Shown here piece after piece: positions 12,801-24,335 of a stretch of DNA of 64,000 bases. Within the stretch, counting starts at the first letter, position 1, and each line of letters opens with the position of its first letter. The translations under genes were made by a program, and so were the position numbers. The stretch comes from Turritopsis dohrnii (lineage: Eukaryota; Cnidaria; Hydrozoa; Anthoathecata; Oceaniidae), in assembly GCA_027922465.2 (NCBI GenBank), contig BQMF02000004.1, positions 124,001 through 188,000 on the forward strand, read 5' to 3'. The notes under the pieces are model-generated. The model was not told the origin of the DNA, searched no databases, and saw only the letters and a program-made list of their open reading frames with translations.

Positions 12801-15471
12801 TTGCCAGGACAACAAGAAAGTCGGGTCCAGCTCTCCTAATAATAAGTACTCTATGCAATTTCAAATTGGTGATTTTGAAAATTTTATCCCTTGGTTACAA
12901 AAAAGTCATTAGACCGAAGTTGGTTTAATTCTTATGAAGGCATGATAAAATATCAGGTTGCTGATTAGTGCTTAGACCTTTTTGTCCCTGCAGTGAAATT
13001 AAAATTTTATCACTGGTGACAAATTACGATATTACTTTGTATGGCTACAATGTTACCTTACATTGTTACAATAATACCTTACATGGTGATAATATTGCCT
13101 TATATGGTTACTACAACGGGGCTCACAGCGTCTGAAAAATCAGAAAAAAATTGTTTGACAAGAAGTTTCTAGAAAGTCAGGGAAAAAGTTTTTTGTCCCT
13201 TTAGGTCAGGAAAGTCAGGGAAAAATTTCATAAGATTGTTTATATAAGTATTTGTTACTGACGTTGTTCTTTGTTCACTGTTTGTTTGATATAGTTGTTT
13301 CACTGATATGTGACGATTATCTTCAATCTTAATTTGAAATGTTTTATCTCTTCTCTAGCCTGTAAATTGATACTTCTGAATGTGTAATCTTGACAGTTTA
13401 AGTAGTAGCAATAAAGTCAGGGAAAACCTTCTCTTTTTACTTCGTACAGTCAGGGAAAATATTTTATGAAGAGTGCTACGAACCCTGTATTATACCTTAT
13501 ATGGTTACAATATTACCTTATATGGTTGCAAGTTCATTTCTTCGGAAGTTGGGCAGAAGGACATCTTCGTAGATGCCAACATTTAACGTGTTTATCTGTG
13601 TGTTTGCAAGGAGAGTGTCAATTGAGTGTAATGGCGAGTTGAAAAGCGAGTAATGGCGAGTTGAAAAGCGAGGGTGTAAAATGTATCTTTCACTTTTAGC
13701 GCGGTTTCGAAGCCTCTGGAATCTTTGAACCAGTTCATAAAGAAAGACAAAAAGGAGAGCAGTGGAGGAGACAACATCTCCATCACCGTCACGCAAAGTA
13801 TGCTGGTCATCTGTTGTGACGTCAGGTGATTTTATGTTGTTACCGGTTACCGTTAGATTTGTTTGTTTCTTTTGCTTTAGATGATGACGGCGTGCAACAT
13901 GGTAGCTACACGAATTTAGTTGGAAATAATATCAGTCAAGGCGCTGGTAACAGTAACAGGTTGGTACACGACACATCAGTATTAAAAATGAGTCCGCACT
14001 AAGTAACTTCACCAAGTATTCGTTTTGAAAATGAAAATTTATGACGTTTTACCAACCCACAATGCTTTGGTTCTTTTAGTGATGAAGAAAGTTTGTCTTT
14101 ATCAAGTTCGAATCATTTGTAAGATACTTTTGTTGCTTATCCAATCAAATTTAGATTTATATGTGTAACAAACCAATCAGATTTTTTTTGCTAATATTGT
14201 TGTTTCGTCATGACGTTAGAATGGCGATAAATCACGACGCCTCTATCGGCGACATTCGGGAGCAGATGGACAACCGCGGCGAACAAATTGAAATATTGGA
14301 GAAGAAAAACGAAGAGCTGAGCAGCACTGTGGAAAATTTGAAAGTGAGGCCAATAAATTATGTCCTCATTCCACGCTTTCCACCTCATGAATGTCGTTAT
14401 CTTTCATTTCCACTTTTGTTGTTCATAGGAGGAATTAGATCACGTGATGCAATCTCTCCAATCAGAACGTTACAAAACTGAGGTCTGTTCTTCTTGTAAG
14501 CTGTGTGAGCGTTGTCATGAACATATAAGCAACGTATTTGTCATTGGGTTTCAGCATTTACAAAACCAACTAGACGACATGTTTAACCAATGGAATGATC
14601 TGACGGAGTTGCATCAAAACGAGGTCGACTTTTCATTGGCTTAGAATATTCTTATTTATTGATTGATCTAGTTGTCAGACTTTTTTTTTTCACCTTGCAG
14701 ATGATGGGTTTGAAACAAGAGATGGACCGTACTGCGGAGCGCATCGAATGTGTGGAGTACAGGTTTTCCGAACGTTCAGAAGAAATTGAAGAAGCCGTGG
14801 ACGCATGTGCTACAAGAGTAACCTGCTAACTTCTTTTTTATTTTACGTGCATCGTGCAACTAACCAAGATGGTTTTTTTGACAATTGTTTTAGATCACAA
14901 AGATGGAGCTCCAACAACATCAACATCAACAACAACTTTTGTCGGTCGACAACTATTTTGACGGTAGCGGCAACACGAAAGTTTTACTCTCCAAATTTCT
15001 TAGCTTAGTCATTTCAATATTCGCCATTTTGCTGGTTGTCATAACAACGATAGCAAAGATTGTGATGCCGTTTGCTTCGACCAGGTAATGACCTCGTGTT
15101 AAAAGTGACGTCAGTAATACGTCAATATTACGGTGCTCAAACATTATGACGTGATAACTTTATGACGTAGAAGGTTGTATCAAATATTTCCTTTTTTTAA
15201 ATCCCAATCTTCTGTTCTAGTGTTGAAGTCTTATATCACTTGGGTATCAGTCGATTAGACATTTTAGGCTGGTTGATTTAGGTGTTTATTATTTTGTTAT
15301 TTTATTATTTATTGATTTATTGATTTATTTAGGATGCGGGTGGTGACATCCGTGGTTTCACTTACTACAATTGTACTGATCTACAAAAACTCAGACCATG
15401 AGATAGTCCAAGCTTTTATCTACTACATCAACAGACTTCTTACAAGTGTTTATAGAACTCCACCGAGGTAG
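6834..15471 (+). CDS. TMCC: TMCC-family protein (transmembrane and coiled-coil domains), 19 exons
   Basis: Exons: 6834-6975 (or to 7005), 7086-7147, 8372-8466, 8912-9107, 9673-9717, 9853-9937, 11089-11146, 11240-11333, 11541-11584, 11659-11703, 13700-13797, 13881-13959, 14080-14118, 14220-14343, 14429-14482, 14555-14623, 14701-14817, 14894-15084, 15333-15471 (TAG). All junctions are GT-AG and phase-consistent, giving about 591-601 residues. The family signature is clear. A helix starting LTSQEIERLQKKI precedes ENVKEYLK, FEKSNQKT and LQKKLEKYQQQLKELEE. Next come the conserved AVSKPLE..GGDNI segment and a C-terminal coiled coil. Two hydrophobic segments close the protein (exons 18 and 19), the first being FLSLVISIFAILLVVITTIA. 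TMCC proteins anchor in the ER membrane by this C-terminal hairpin; human TMCC1 acts at ER-endosome contacts. Exon 1 is Ser/Lys-rich, and its donor is ambiguous between two phase-1 sites. Confidence 0.85.
11919..12193. repeat. 20-bp minisatellite in a TMCC intron
   Basis: About 14 head-to-tail copies of GTTACCTATCAAACCGTAAT are present. The first copies differ slightly (AAACTG, plus one copy with two extra bases), and one internal copy reads AAACCATAAT. The near-identity of most units implies recent expansion or homogenisation. It lies in the intron between exons 10 and 11 (11704-13699) and has no coding role. Confidence 0.95.
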
Positions 15472-16256
15472 CATATTTGGATTATGGCGCTCCTTCACCG
15501 TGATTTTTTCTGTTCGTGATGCACTTGTTTTCAACGATGTCGATCGATCAATCGATGAATTTGGAATCTTTCGAACGATCAATCGATCTTTTTGCCGTAA
15601 GTTACGAGACGTCAAGTTTTCGTGAACCGTGCAGCTGTTCTACCATGTTTATCGTTGTTAGTAGTGTGGCTTTTTGTTAACCTGTCAATCATAAATTATT
15701 CAAAGCATATAAGATACATGATGTTATCTGCATTCTTTTACACGTATAAAAACGTCTGCCATTTTCTGTTGCTAATGATATCACCCTACAAGTTGTTTTT
15801 TTGTGTTTAAAATTTCAACCAATGGCAATCATTATTTATGTCACGTGGCTTGTTTTATTGGAAATGTGTGTTGTATATTTTGTTTTATATTAAGCCATAT
15901 TTTTATACCGTCTGTTAATTATATCATATCTGTTAATTTTTGAGAATTTTTAAAATTATAGCAATCACACCTTGTACTGATGAGAGAAAAACATCAATTA
16001 AAGCAAAGTGGATGTTTTATCTACCTTTTTGTCTATTATGAATTCTCCCTGTTTCGTATCAAGACTTAATCTGGTTAATCGAAATTATTAATTACCTGAC
16101 TGAAAGTCCTTTTAAAATATGGTCTCGATTAACCAGATAAATTAAATTTTTATTGGCTATTTTTTGATGTTTTATGAATTTTTGCTTCGATTTTTCAACT
16201 TTTTGCAAAGTTGACAATTCACCATTTTCATTTCAGACTTTTTGTTTGCCAGAAAA

Positions 16257-17348
16257 ATGACGTCATCGGATATTGATATAGATGAGAAATCCAAAGCAGG
16301 ATCTAACAAGCTGCTTCAACTTCCAGTGGCCAGAGTGAGGACCATTATGAAGAGTAGCCCGGATCTTGGAAATGTCAGTCAAGAAGGCTATTTCACTATC
16401 ACTAAATCCACTGAACTGTTCATCAAATATTTCGCACAGCAAGCATATTTACAATCAGAAGATAAGAAATGTTTAGAGTACAAGTCCTTATGTAAGTATA
16501 CGGAACTTCAAGTCCTTTTGTAAGTATACGGAACTTCAAGTCCTTTTGTAAGTATACGGAACTTCAAGTCCTTTTGAAAGTATACGGAACTTCAAGTCCT
16601 TTTGAAAGTATACGGAACTTCAAGTCCTTCGGTAAATATACGGAATTGTTTGCTGCCTCGATATCTTTGACGGCTGCTTAACTGATTAATTAAAAATTCT
16701 TTGAAAACTCGATATTTATATTAAAACTTTAAAAACCATGTTGCAACGTCATCAGATTGAAATCAAAACACTATTTCTTCATTTACATTATAAGTACATA
16801 AATACAAGGTTTCGCTCCTTCATTGTATGAAAGGAAGGTAACAGCTCGTTGTGTAACTAATACAACAACGAGCTGTTACCTTCCTTATGTACATTAATCA
16901 TTAAAATAGCCAACCAAAACATATATATAATTGTTGTTGGAAATAAAAGAATCATATAAGAGTTGCAATATAATTGATTGACGCAATGCATTCTGGTATT
17001 TTGTTTTTAAGTGACTGATGCCTTTGTGATGGTCATGACTGTGTGTGTATACAATTTGATGTTGTCTTGTGATGGTCATGACTGTGTGTGTATACATTTT
17101 GATGTTATCTTACTTTTAGCGGATGTAGTTCGGACAGACGAAAGTTTAGAATTCTTAGAAGGTGTGACACTGGATTTACTAGAACATAAAATTTTCTCCA
17201 TAAAAGAGTTTGTGTCATGAAGGTTCAAATTTCTGTTTTAGAAATTATCCCCAAGAAACTCAAAGTTTCGGAATACTGGAAAAAAATCGGATATAAACCG
17301 GAAGAAAATACTACTATATCCTCCACAGAAACGATCGTGCTAGATTAG
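16257..17348 (+). CDS. CHRAC1: Chromatin accessibility complex protein 1 (histone-fold)
   Basis: There are three exons: 16257-16491, 17120-17161 and 17242-17348 (TAG). They join in frame to 127 residues; human CHRAC1 has 131. The ATG chosen is the first in a frame that then runs into the fold. The histone-fold core is visible: LPVARVRTIMKSSPDL, a second helix with TKSTELFIKYFAQQAY, SDVVRTDESLEFLEEIIPKK, and a basic/hydrophobic end. In animals CHRAC1 pairs with POLE3 and helps ISWI/ACF1 slide nucleosomes; that role is known for the family and inferred here. An acceptor-like TTTCAG just upstream (16231-16236) allows a 5' UTR exon further left. The intron 1 donor sits inside a tandem repeat, and intron 1 also holds a perfect hairpin. 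Confidence 0.88.
16481..16648 (+). repeat. Six-copy 28-bp tandem repeat duplicating the CHRAC1 exon 1 donor
   Basis: The unit CAAGTCCTTWTGTAAGTATA plus CGGAACTT starts at 16481, 16509, 16537, 16565, 16593 and 16621, exactly 28 bp apart. Copy 1 spans the exon 1/intron 1 boundary: its first 11 bases are coding and GTAAGT is the donor used in the model. Copies 2 and 3 keep GTAAGT, copies 4 and 5 have GAAAGT, and copy 6 has GTAAAT. Splicing at copy 2 or 3 would add 28 or 56 nt and shift the frame. Confidence 0.95.
16831..16886 (+). repeat. Perfect 22-bp hairpin in CHRAC1 intron 1
   Basis: Bases 16831-16852 are exactly complementary to 16865-16886, with a 12-base loop. The arm begins AAGGAAGGTAACAGCTCG. 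It could be a tiny palindromic element or a small-RNA precursor. The duplex is shorter than a usual animal pre-miRNA stem unless flanking pairing exists, which I do not see. Confidence 0.8.
17012..17106. repeat. Direct duplication of about 45 bp in CHRAC1 intron 1
   Basis: The words TTGTGATGGTCATGACTGTG and TGTGTATACAWTTTGATGTT occur twice in succession, ending just before the acceptor of CHRAC1 exon 2. Only a few bases differ between the two copies. Confidence 0.75.
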
Positions 17349-18204
17349 AAGAATGTTTCCGTTACCACATGGTCAAGTCACGTGACTGGATGTTTCTGAC
17401 TTCTTAGTATAAGGTGTATTTGATGGAACTTAAGTAGGAATGGAAATCTATGTTGAATATATGTTAACCTCGTTTTGTTGTTGGTTACGGTTGTTGTATG
17501 CGAGGAAATCACTATTTCACATTTTTTTCCTCATCGTGTCTTAGTTCTGACTTTCGGTCGGTTGCTTTCGGTCGGTTGCTTACCACTGTGCTCTTTTACT
17601 AAGCCTTTCTACGGTTCAACTTACTTTGATTAAAATTTTCACCTACGATACCTTACGCCCACTTGTTTGGAATAACATGACTTTCTAAACCGCCCGTGCG
17701 CCACTCTCGCCCGTGCACCACTCTAATAATTTAAACATTTACTTCTTATCTATCAATAGGGAACGTACAATGGAATTATTTTATAATAGATGGACAACTG
17801 TGGATTGTGAGAAAATTGAACTAGCAGTTTTCTTCGAGAGTATCTCCATGAGACACCAAATCATTTGTTTACTTGTTCGTCTGTTCGCCATTTTGATAAT
17901 GGCAAGTACAACTCGCTCCAGACCCATTCGTTAGTGTTCTAATGATAGATACTAAGAACTTACAGTTCATTCGAACAACCCGATGCAATCCTGGGGATGA
18001 GATTGAAATCTGATTGTTGTGTGGACTGTAAAGCCCGTTAGAACTACAGGACCCGAAAATCTCACAACTAGTTTCATTAGGTAGGTTATCATAAAACACA
18101 GGAAAGTTTTTAGAAAAACGTAGATATGGAACGAATAATTATCTTAAATTTGACTCTTACTTTTTATGTTTTTCAATTTGTTTTATGTAATGTTATACAT
18201 ACCC

Positions 18205-18300
18205 CGTAAATGACCGATTAAGCGCCCAGCAGGTTTAGAGGAAAAATTTGTAATAAGCACCCAGGTCCAAAACTGAAACTGGGCGCTTATTCGGCAAAAA
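18205..18300. repeat. Dispersed TAAGCGCCC-type repeat, copy 1
   Basis: The segment starts CCCCGTAAATGACC and holds TTAAGCGCCCAG near one end and CTGGGCGCTTATTCGG near the other, so the two ends are inverted. Related copies occur at 26066-26706, 45590-45780 and around 48535-48820. No coding capacity is seen. Confidence 0.55.
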
Positions 18301-19019
18301 CAGAAAATATTGAGAAAAACATGGTTTTTAATTGAACATATATTTCAGCATATTGAAAGAAACTTAATAACGCGAAGGGGAATGAATTATTTGGGAGGTG
18401 ATACTACTGTTGACGTCAACCTTCACAATTTTCAAAACTTGATTTTTCTAATTAATGTTTACACTGAATGTGATCTTGATGTGATCCGTCGTCGTGGCGT
18501 GTTAAAGTCCTTTCCGTATTGCTTTTGTTGGCTCCGTTCCGTTTTTTCGCTCACGTGATGCACAAACGTAAAACAATAACCACAGTTGTACAGATGACGT
18601 CAACTGAGGGGGAGGGGGCAACGCAAAGTTGACGCAGGTTGACAGAAGGGGGGAGGGGGGACAAAAATCTTGAAAATATGGTTGACGTCATTTGTGAACA
18701 ATCCCTTACGGTAAGTTACACATAAGTTACATATCACATTGTTACACATAAGTTACATATCACATTGTTACATTGGCATAGAGAGAAAGAAGAGTAAGCG
18801 GAGCACATAATAATAATTGGTTGAACTTTCAAAGCACGATTATCAATCACATGACTATCTATGAAACTTCTATATATTTCCTTAAATCAAATCAATTGCC
18901 TGTCAGCGATTTCTTCTATTAGAGTTTGACCAAAATTCGTCCGGTTTAATCAAATTTGTCCGTTAATAACAGGTGTCCACCAATTCGATTGTCCGTCAAT
19001 TAGAGACAATATTGTACTA

Positions 19020-19912
19020 CAGTAGACTCTCGGTTATTCAAACCTGCACTTATTCGAAATTCTCGGTTATTCGAAGCGATTTTCATTCCCCTTGAATTTT
19101 CTAACTTGTTTTGGAGTAAATCTCTCTCAGTTATTTAAACTTCAGTTATTCGAAAATTCCGTTTATTCGAAGTGGTTTTCTAACCCCCTTGGCTCAATAT
19201 TCTCTCAGTTATTCAAAATTCATGACAATAGCTGGAGTAAAAGTGAGAATTTTCAACTTCAAACACTTTTTATAAAAGAAAAATAGTCTTTATTCGTAAA
19301 AATAAAACTATGTACAAAGCAATTTTTTTAAAAGTTGAATGCTTTCACCATTTCCAGAAAATTCAAGCAAACAAGGGATTCGCATTCCTTTGTCATCACC
19401 CATATTTATCGCCTGACGGCAAGAGCGTAGAGGAGGAAGACGAAAATGATGAAGAAATCGAAGTAAACGATGTGCCTCCACAAAAACCAACATCATCGGA
19501 GATAAGAGGATGCCCTGGAGTTGATCGATCGCTGGTCGCTTTTTGATAAAGATGGTGATAAAATAAGGTAAAAACTACACGCGATAACCAACAAATGTAA
19601 CCAGCACTTTACCGAGGGCAAAAAGCAAACTTTTATTGAAAACTATTTCACAAACACTTCATAAGAATATAGATATGAAGAATGGTTATTGTTGATATTT
19701 GTTTTAAGTAAAGATTATATTTGTATATTTTAACGTTTGAAACACTCGTTGCGTTTAAAACTGTAGAGTAGAAACATGATGTGACTCCTTTTTTATTCAA
19801 ATCCCTCCAAAAAATCCGTCAGAGTGAAAATTGGACCAAAATAAGAAAATTTTCAGTTATTCGAAGTAAATTCCTATCCCCCGTGGAGCTTCGAATAACC
19901 GGGAGTCTACTG
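19020..19912 (+). mobile_element. pogo/Tigger-type transposon remnant with TA duplication
   Basis: The ends are CAGTAGACTCTCGGTTATTC on the left and its imperfect inverse, GAATAACCGGGAGTCTACTG, on the right. TA flanks both sides (19018-19019 and 19913-19914). TTCGGTTATTCGAA-like words recur inside. The open frame at 19310-19546 is acidic (EEEDENDEEIE) and then reads PTSSEIRG. A frame change would continue it as ALELIDRWSLFDKDG. This looks like the C-terminal end of a pogo-type DDE transposase, so this is a deleted copy of a once autonomous element. The protein assignment is tentative; the terminal repeats are clear. Confidence 0.7.
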
Positions 19913-20048
19913 TATTCTTTTCAACTCACTTGGGAATTTATTTCTGGTAATATCCTATTTTTAGAATTCCTACGTGATGTATTTTTGCTACATTATTGAT
20001 CAATGCCAAAACATTTTTACCAAATCGTTTACTGTTGGTCATTATAGC

Positions 20049-21508
20049 TTATAGGGATCTTATTTTAATATTTAAGCGATTTGTACAAACTATCAAACAA
20101 ATTTTAAATCATTTAAATCGCTTATTTTCCGCTTATAATTCGCTTATCATCGGCAAAAATCAATAAAAATCCGCTAAACTTTGAGTATAAAGTTCGTTTG
20201 AAGCCATGTTTTTTGTTATTATGGTTTTTCATTTTATTATGTTTATCGCTAACATTGACGAACTTAGCGATAAATATAAGCACAAAAAGGGCTTTCTTCT
20301 TAATTATTCGCGAATAATTAATTTGTTGCTAATTCATCATAAATATTATTCATCTTTCCATATTTTCTTATACGTTTTTGAATTTGGTTTACTTGTGTGT
20401 GTAAACACAACTTTCAGACAATCTTTCGTATAAACTTTATGAAAAGCTGAAGGAAACAGGTGTTATTTTATTTAAACGAAGGTGACTATTTCAAAAGAGA
20501 ACTTTCGCAACTCCTCAAGCCAACGTTAAAATGTTTTCATTTTTGTCCCTTCCTACATTCATACTTCATCCCAATGTTGAACCTAAAAACATTATCGATG
20601 AAGTGATGGAAGTCAATAATAACCACTAAAAACGCTGCGATTAATTTAATTAAGGGTACATCTCCACCCAGTGCAAGTGAAATGTCTTTCGAAAGAATAA
20701 TAACAAAGGTTTTGCTATCGAAAAAATTTTTAATGTAATGTGTCTTTAATAATGTAAAAGTTTTTCTCCCAATAGAATGGCAATCGAACAATTTAGAAAA
20801 AAAGAATTATCGCAGACGGTTTCTACTTGTGGTTGCTTTCGAACTAACTTCTGTATCTTTAATCTCCAACTGAATATAAGAACCAGTTAATTAAGTTCAA
20901 TTTAATACACAACAGGTGCTACCTGTAAATGTACATTTCAAAATAATACAATACCAAATCGAATAACACAGTATTTTAAATTGGCTTTTCAGATTTGTAC
21001 TGAAGGTGCCGGAATAACAAATAAAATTAAATGCTTTTCGTAGACTTTTTATTTCTAGAAATGTCCGCTTGTCTGTTCAGTCATAGTTGAATGAATCAGA
21101 GTTTATCATGTCAACAACAAGCGAGTTTGTTTTGTATTTTTATTGCTATTTGGCTAAATGTATCACTAATACTGTTACTACTTATAAATAAGAACAAATT
21201 AGTGCTAAAACCCATTGTTCTTTTAGCGCTATCAGCACTTGGTATAAAGCGCTATTATCATTTGTAGTGATTTTCCTTTGAATCATCACATATTTCCAAA
21301 CAAAGTATTTTTCAAAATCGATCAATTCGCTTAAAATCGCTTACGCAAATCGATTAACATTCGCTTATAGGAAAATTGGTTAACTTCAATCGCTTATATT
21401 TTAACGATTTGATTCACATAATATTCGTTTACAATCGCTAAATAAAAAAAATCATAAGCGATAAAATTAAGCGAATTTTAATCGATATTTTGGAGACGAT
21501 CCCTTAGC
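20049..21508. mobile_element. Old inverted-repeat element, possibly hAT-like
   Basis: Both ends carry AGGGATC in inverted orientation. They are followed inward by many subterminal words of the type TAAGCGATTT or AATCGCTTA. Such short terminal repeats with clustered subterminal motifs resemble hAT elements. An internal plus-strand frame near 20640-20710 reads GTSPPSASEMSFERI, vaguely like the hAT dimerisation region, but stops interrupt it. No clean 8-bp target duplication is visible, so the class is unproven. Confidence 0.35.
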
Positions 21509-21937
21509 CAAATTATATCTTTTAAAACGAGGCCAGATAATTTCGATAAATATGACATAATCTCAAAGAGAAATCAAATGTTTTATAATTTATAATTTTA
21601 TAGTTTTATAATTTTCATTCCTGAACCAAATTCGTCAATAAAAAGAAATTCTTAAGCTTGAAATTTCATCGTACAGACTCTACATGAAAACGAAGCAAGA
21701 GTGGAGTAGTTTATCTCAAAACCTAATGACATGTTTTCTAGTCAAATCGAGGCCATAGCATTCTGCCATCCGTTGAGCCGAGGCCGGGAATGCTAGCAAC
21801 ACAACGACATGATTAATTTCAAACAATTTCTTTGAAAACTTTCAAAAACAAAACATGAACAACACTTCACATTCAATAATATTACTTCCATAAACCAAAC
21901 ATGACCAGATTGCAAAACACAAACTCATAACCTTCAA

Positions 21938-22658
21938 TAGCGACTCTGCTGGGGGTCTGCAAACTTCTTCACAAATGTTGTCGGCTGTGTGTGTTAGAAA
22001 TAAGTTTCTTTGAAGAGGAAAACATCACACTATTGTTAAAACTTTTATAGAACAGTCAAACTTTTCAAAGTCAACATCAAGTATGGTTAAAACATAATGA
22101 ATCAAGTAGCGACTCCGCGGGGGGTCTACAATATCTGAACTGTAAAATAATTGATTTCGTAAATAAAGTTCTAGAATCTTCATGTATTTACAAATAAAAA
22201 CTTTTCTCTGACTTAAAAACATCAACTTGAAACAAAATTCAAACACACGAACAGAAACGATTTTAACAGTAGCGACTCTGCGGGGGGTCTTTTTTTCTAT
22301 AGGATAATTGCATCAACTGTATTTGAAGTTTGGGCACGAAGTTGACATAAGTTAACATATATGCTGAATTAAAAATGAATTAACTTCATCAATAAATAAA
22401 TAAAATCGTTCATCAAAACTAAACAAACATGAAACGAAAGATTTTTTTTACATTAGCGACTCTGCGGGGGGTCTTTTCTTCTATAAGATAATTGCATCAA
22501 CTGTATTTGGAGTCTGGGCACGAAGTTGATATAAGTTAACATATATGCTGAATTAAAAATGAATTAAGTTCATCAATAAATAAATAAATTCAATCATGAA
22601 AACTAAACAAACATGAAACGAAAGATTTTTTTTACATTAGCGACTCTGCGGGGGGTCT
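21938..22658. repeat. Five-copy repeat with conserved G-rich 21-nt core
   Basis: The core TAGCGACTCYGCGGGGGGTC plus T occurs at 21938, 22107, 22270, 22454 and 22638; the first copy has GCTGGGGG. The last three copies are about 184 bp apart and share almost the whole unit. The first two share mainly the core and short AAACATGAA-type words. It lies just 3' of the ankyrin-protein terminal exon. On that gene's strand the core reads AGACCCCCCGCAGAGTCGCT. The function is unknown. Confidence 0.85.
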
Positions 22659-22948
22659 TTCTTGCAATAGGATAATTGCATTAACTATAATTGGGAGCTT
22701 GGGCACGAAGTTGGTTAGTTAACATGATAATTAGAATTGTCTCAATAATAGAAAGTTGTTAAATATGTATAAATAAATAAATTCAAGTATGTACAATTAA
22801 AAAACGACATCACGGATGGTTCCTACAACAAAAAACAAAACTTCATTAGCGTGTTGTCATGGTAACGATAGGAAACTTTTCATTAAAATAGTCTTTTCCA
22901 TCCAACTTTTTTCTGATAAAAACATTTAAATGAAATATTTACTTACTT

Positions 22949-23442
22949 TTAGTGTTGAAGAAGAAATTCCCTTATTCTTTTCTTCTTTTCATCGTCACCT
23001 CCATACTCACACGCCACATCACATGCAGTTCGTCCTCGATTATCTTTAATATGACGATCTGCTCCGTGACGTATGAGCGTTTCAACACATTCGAAATAAC
23101 CATCCTGTGATGCGTCGTGAAGTGGTGTGGAGTTGAGGTCATCTTGTTTGTTGATAAGATGAGGTGCGGAGTTTATTAACAAGGTGAGTGTATCGGTAGA
23201 ATTATTAAGTGTAGCATAATGGAGTGCTGTTGATCCAATGCTGTCCGTCGCTTCTATCTCCGCACCTCTGTTTATTAATAATCGAGCAATTGAGAGTCTG
23301 TTGTATGCAGAAGCCTTCATTAAAAGTGTGGATTTAAAACCATAACGATCACCAGCACTCCTCATCTTCACGATCGATGGATCCACCGTGAGGATATTTT
23401 CGATGGATTTCAGGTCATCACGTTCGATAAGATCTACAAGAT
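22949..23442 (-). CDS. Ankyrin-repeat protein, C-terminal exon
   Basis: This is a terminal exon of 163 residues. The acceptor (ATTTTAG) gives a phase-1 start at 23442, and TAA lies at 22949-22951. About four ankyrin repeats are visible: TLLMKASAYNRLSIARLLIN, STALHYATLNNSTDTLTLLI, STPLHDASQDGYFECVETLI and RTACDVACEYGG. The protein ends REFLLQH. Ankyrin repeats mediate protein-protein binding, but the partner cannot be told from the repeats. The ATG-less open reading upstream and the phase show that 5' exons must exist at higher coordinates; I could not find any with ankyrin character between here and 27642. It may be a divergent protein with a long intron, or a partial gene. Confidence 0.8.
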
Positions 23443-23750
23443 CTAAAATAAATGAAAAATAAATGATAAAATGAATGGAGAATAATCGAAATAAAAACAG
23501 ATTTTAAATGGAAAGAAATTCTAAACAACTAATAATTAATAATTATAACAAATAAAAATAAAAAGTAAAACTAATTAAAAAAAGGTTTTAGAATTTATCA
23601 GAAATTTTGTGAAATGACAATGTTAATTTTGTGGGATTATCTTCTAAACCAATCAAAACAACTGACGTTTTAGGATGTGTACCTCCCCTGGTGGTACGCA
23701 GAGGTAACGCAAGTGGAGTGGGTGGTTGTGGAACGCCGTGGATGGGTGAC

Positions 23751-24335
23751 CCACCACCTATGACGTCATAGCAAAACTTAATGACGTGTATCTCTTGAAC
23801 TGTTCATCACAGACATATGGTTCTATATATCATTTTAATCAGCTTTTCAAGCTCTAACTGATGGTAAACAAATTTCAAAGCGAAATGAATCTTCATAATT
23901 TCCAGCTATTCCACACACCACCTATGACGTCATAGCAAAACTTAGTGACGTGTATCTCTTGAACTGTTCGTCACAGACATATGGTTCTTTAATCATTTTA
24001 ATCAGCTTTTCAAGCTCTAACTGCTGGTAAACAAATTTTAAAGCGAAATGAATCTTCATAATTTCCATCTATTCCACACAACACCTATGACGTCATAGCA
24101 AAACTTAGTGACGTGTATCTCTTGAACTGTTCGTCACAGACATATGGTTCTTTAATCATTTTAATCAGCTTTTCAAGCTCTAACTGATGGTAAACAAATT
24201 TTAAAGCGAAATGAATCTTCATAATTTCCATTTATTCCACCCACCACCTATGACGCCACAGAAAAACTTAATGATGCGTATCTCTTGAACTGTTCGTCAG
24301 ACATTTTCTTTAGTATATCAATATAATCAGCTTTT
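23751..24335. repeat. 163-bp tandem repeat, about 3.6 copies
   Basis: Copies begin at CCTATGACGTCATAGC, located at 23757, 23921, 24084 and 24247 (the last reads CCTATGACGCCACAG). All continue with a shared GTGTATCTCTTGAACTGTTC block and later a CAGCTTTTCAAGCTCTAAC block. The spacing is 163-164 bp. Each of the first three units carries the palindrome TGACGTCA. Copies 2 and 3 are almost identical; copy 4 has diverged. Confidence 0.95.

Larger units (their letters stand above)
17349..22948. other. Intergenic region, repeats only
   Basis: No convincing coding exon was found between CHRAC1 and the ankyrin exon. The region contains the CHRAC1 3' flank, a TAAGCGCCC-type repeat near 18205-18300, and a G-rich stretch near 18603-18661. 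It also holds a pogo/Tigger element at 19020-19912, a degenerate inverted-repeat element at about 20049-21508, and the five-copy G-rich core repeat at 21938-22658. Confidence 0.55.

Noticed and set aside
17713..18099. Short open frames after CHRAC1 with hydrophobic stretches
   Set aside because: No splice sites or family similarity; they overlap on both strands and look random.
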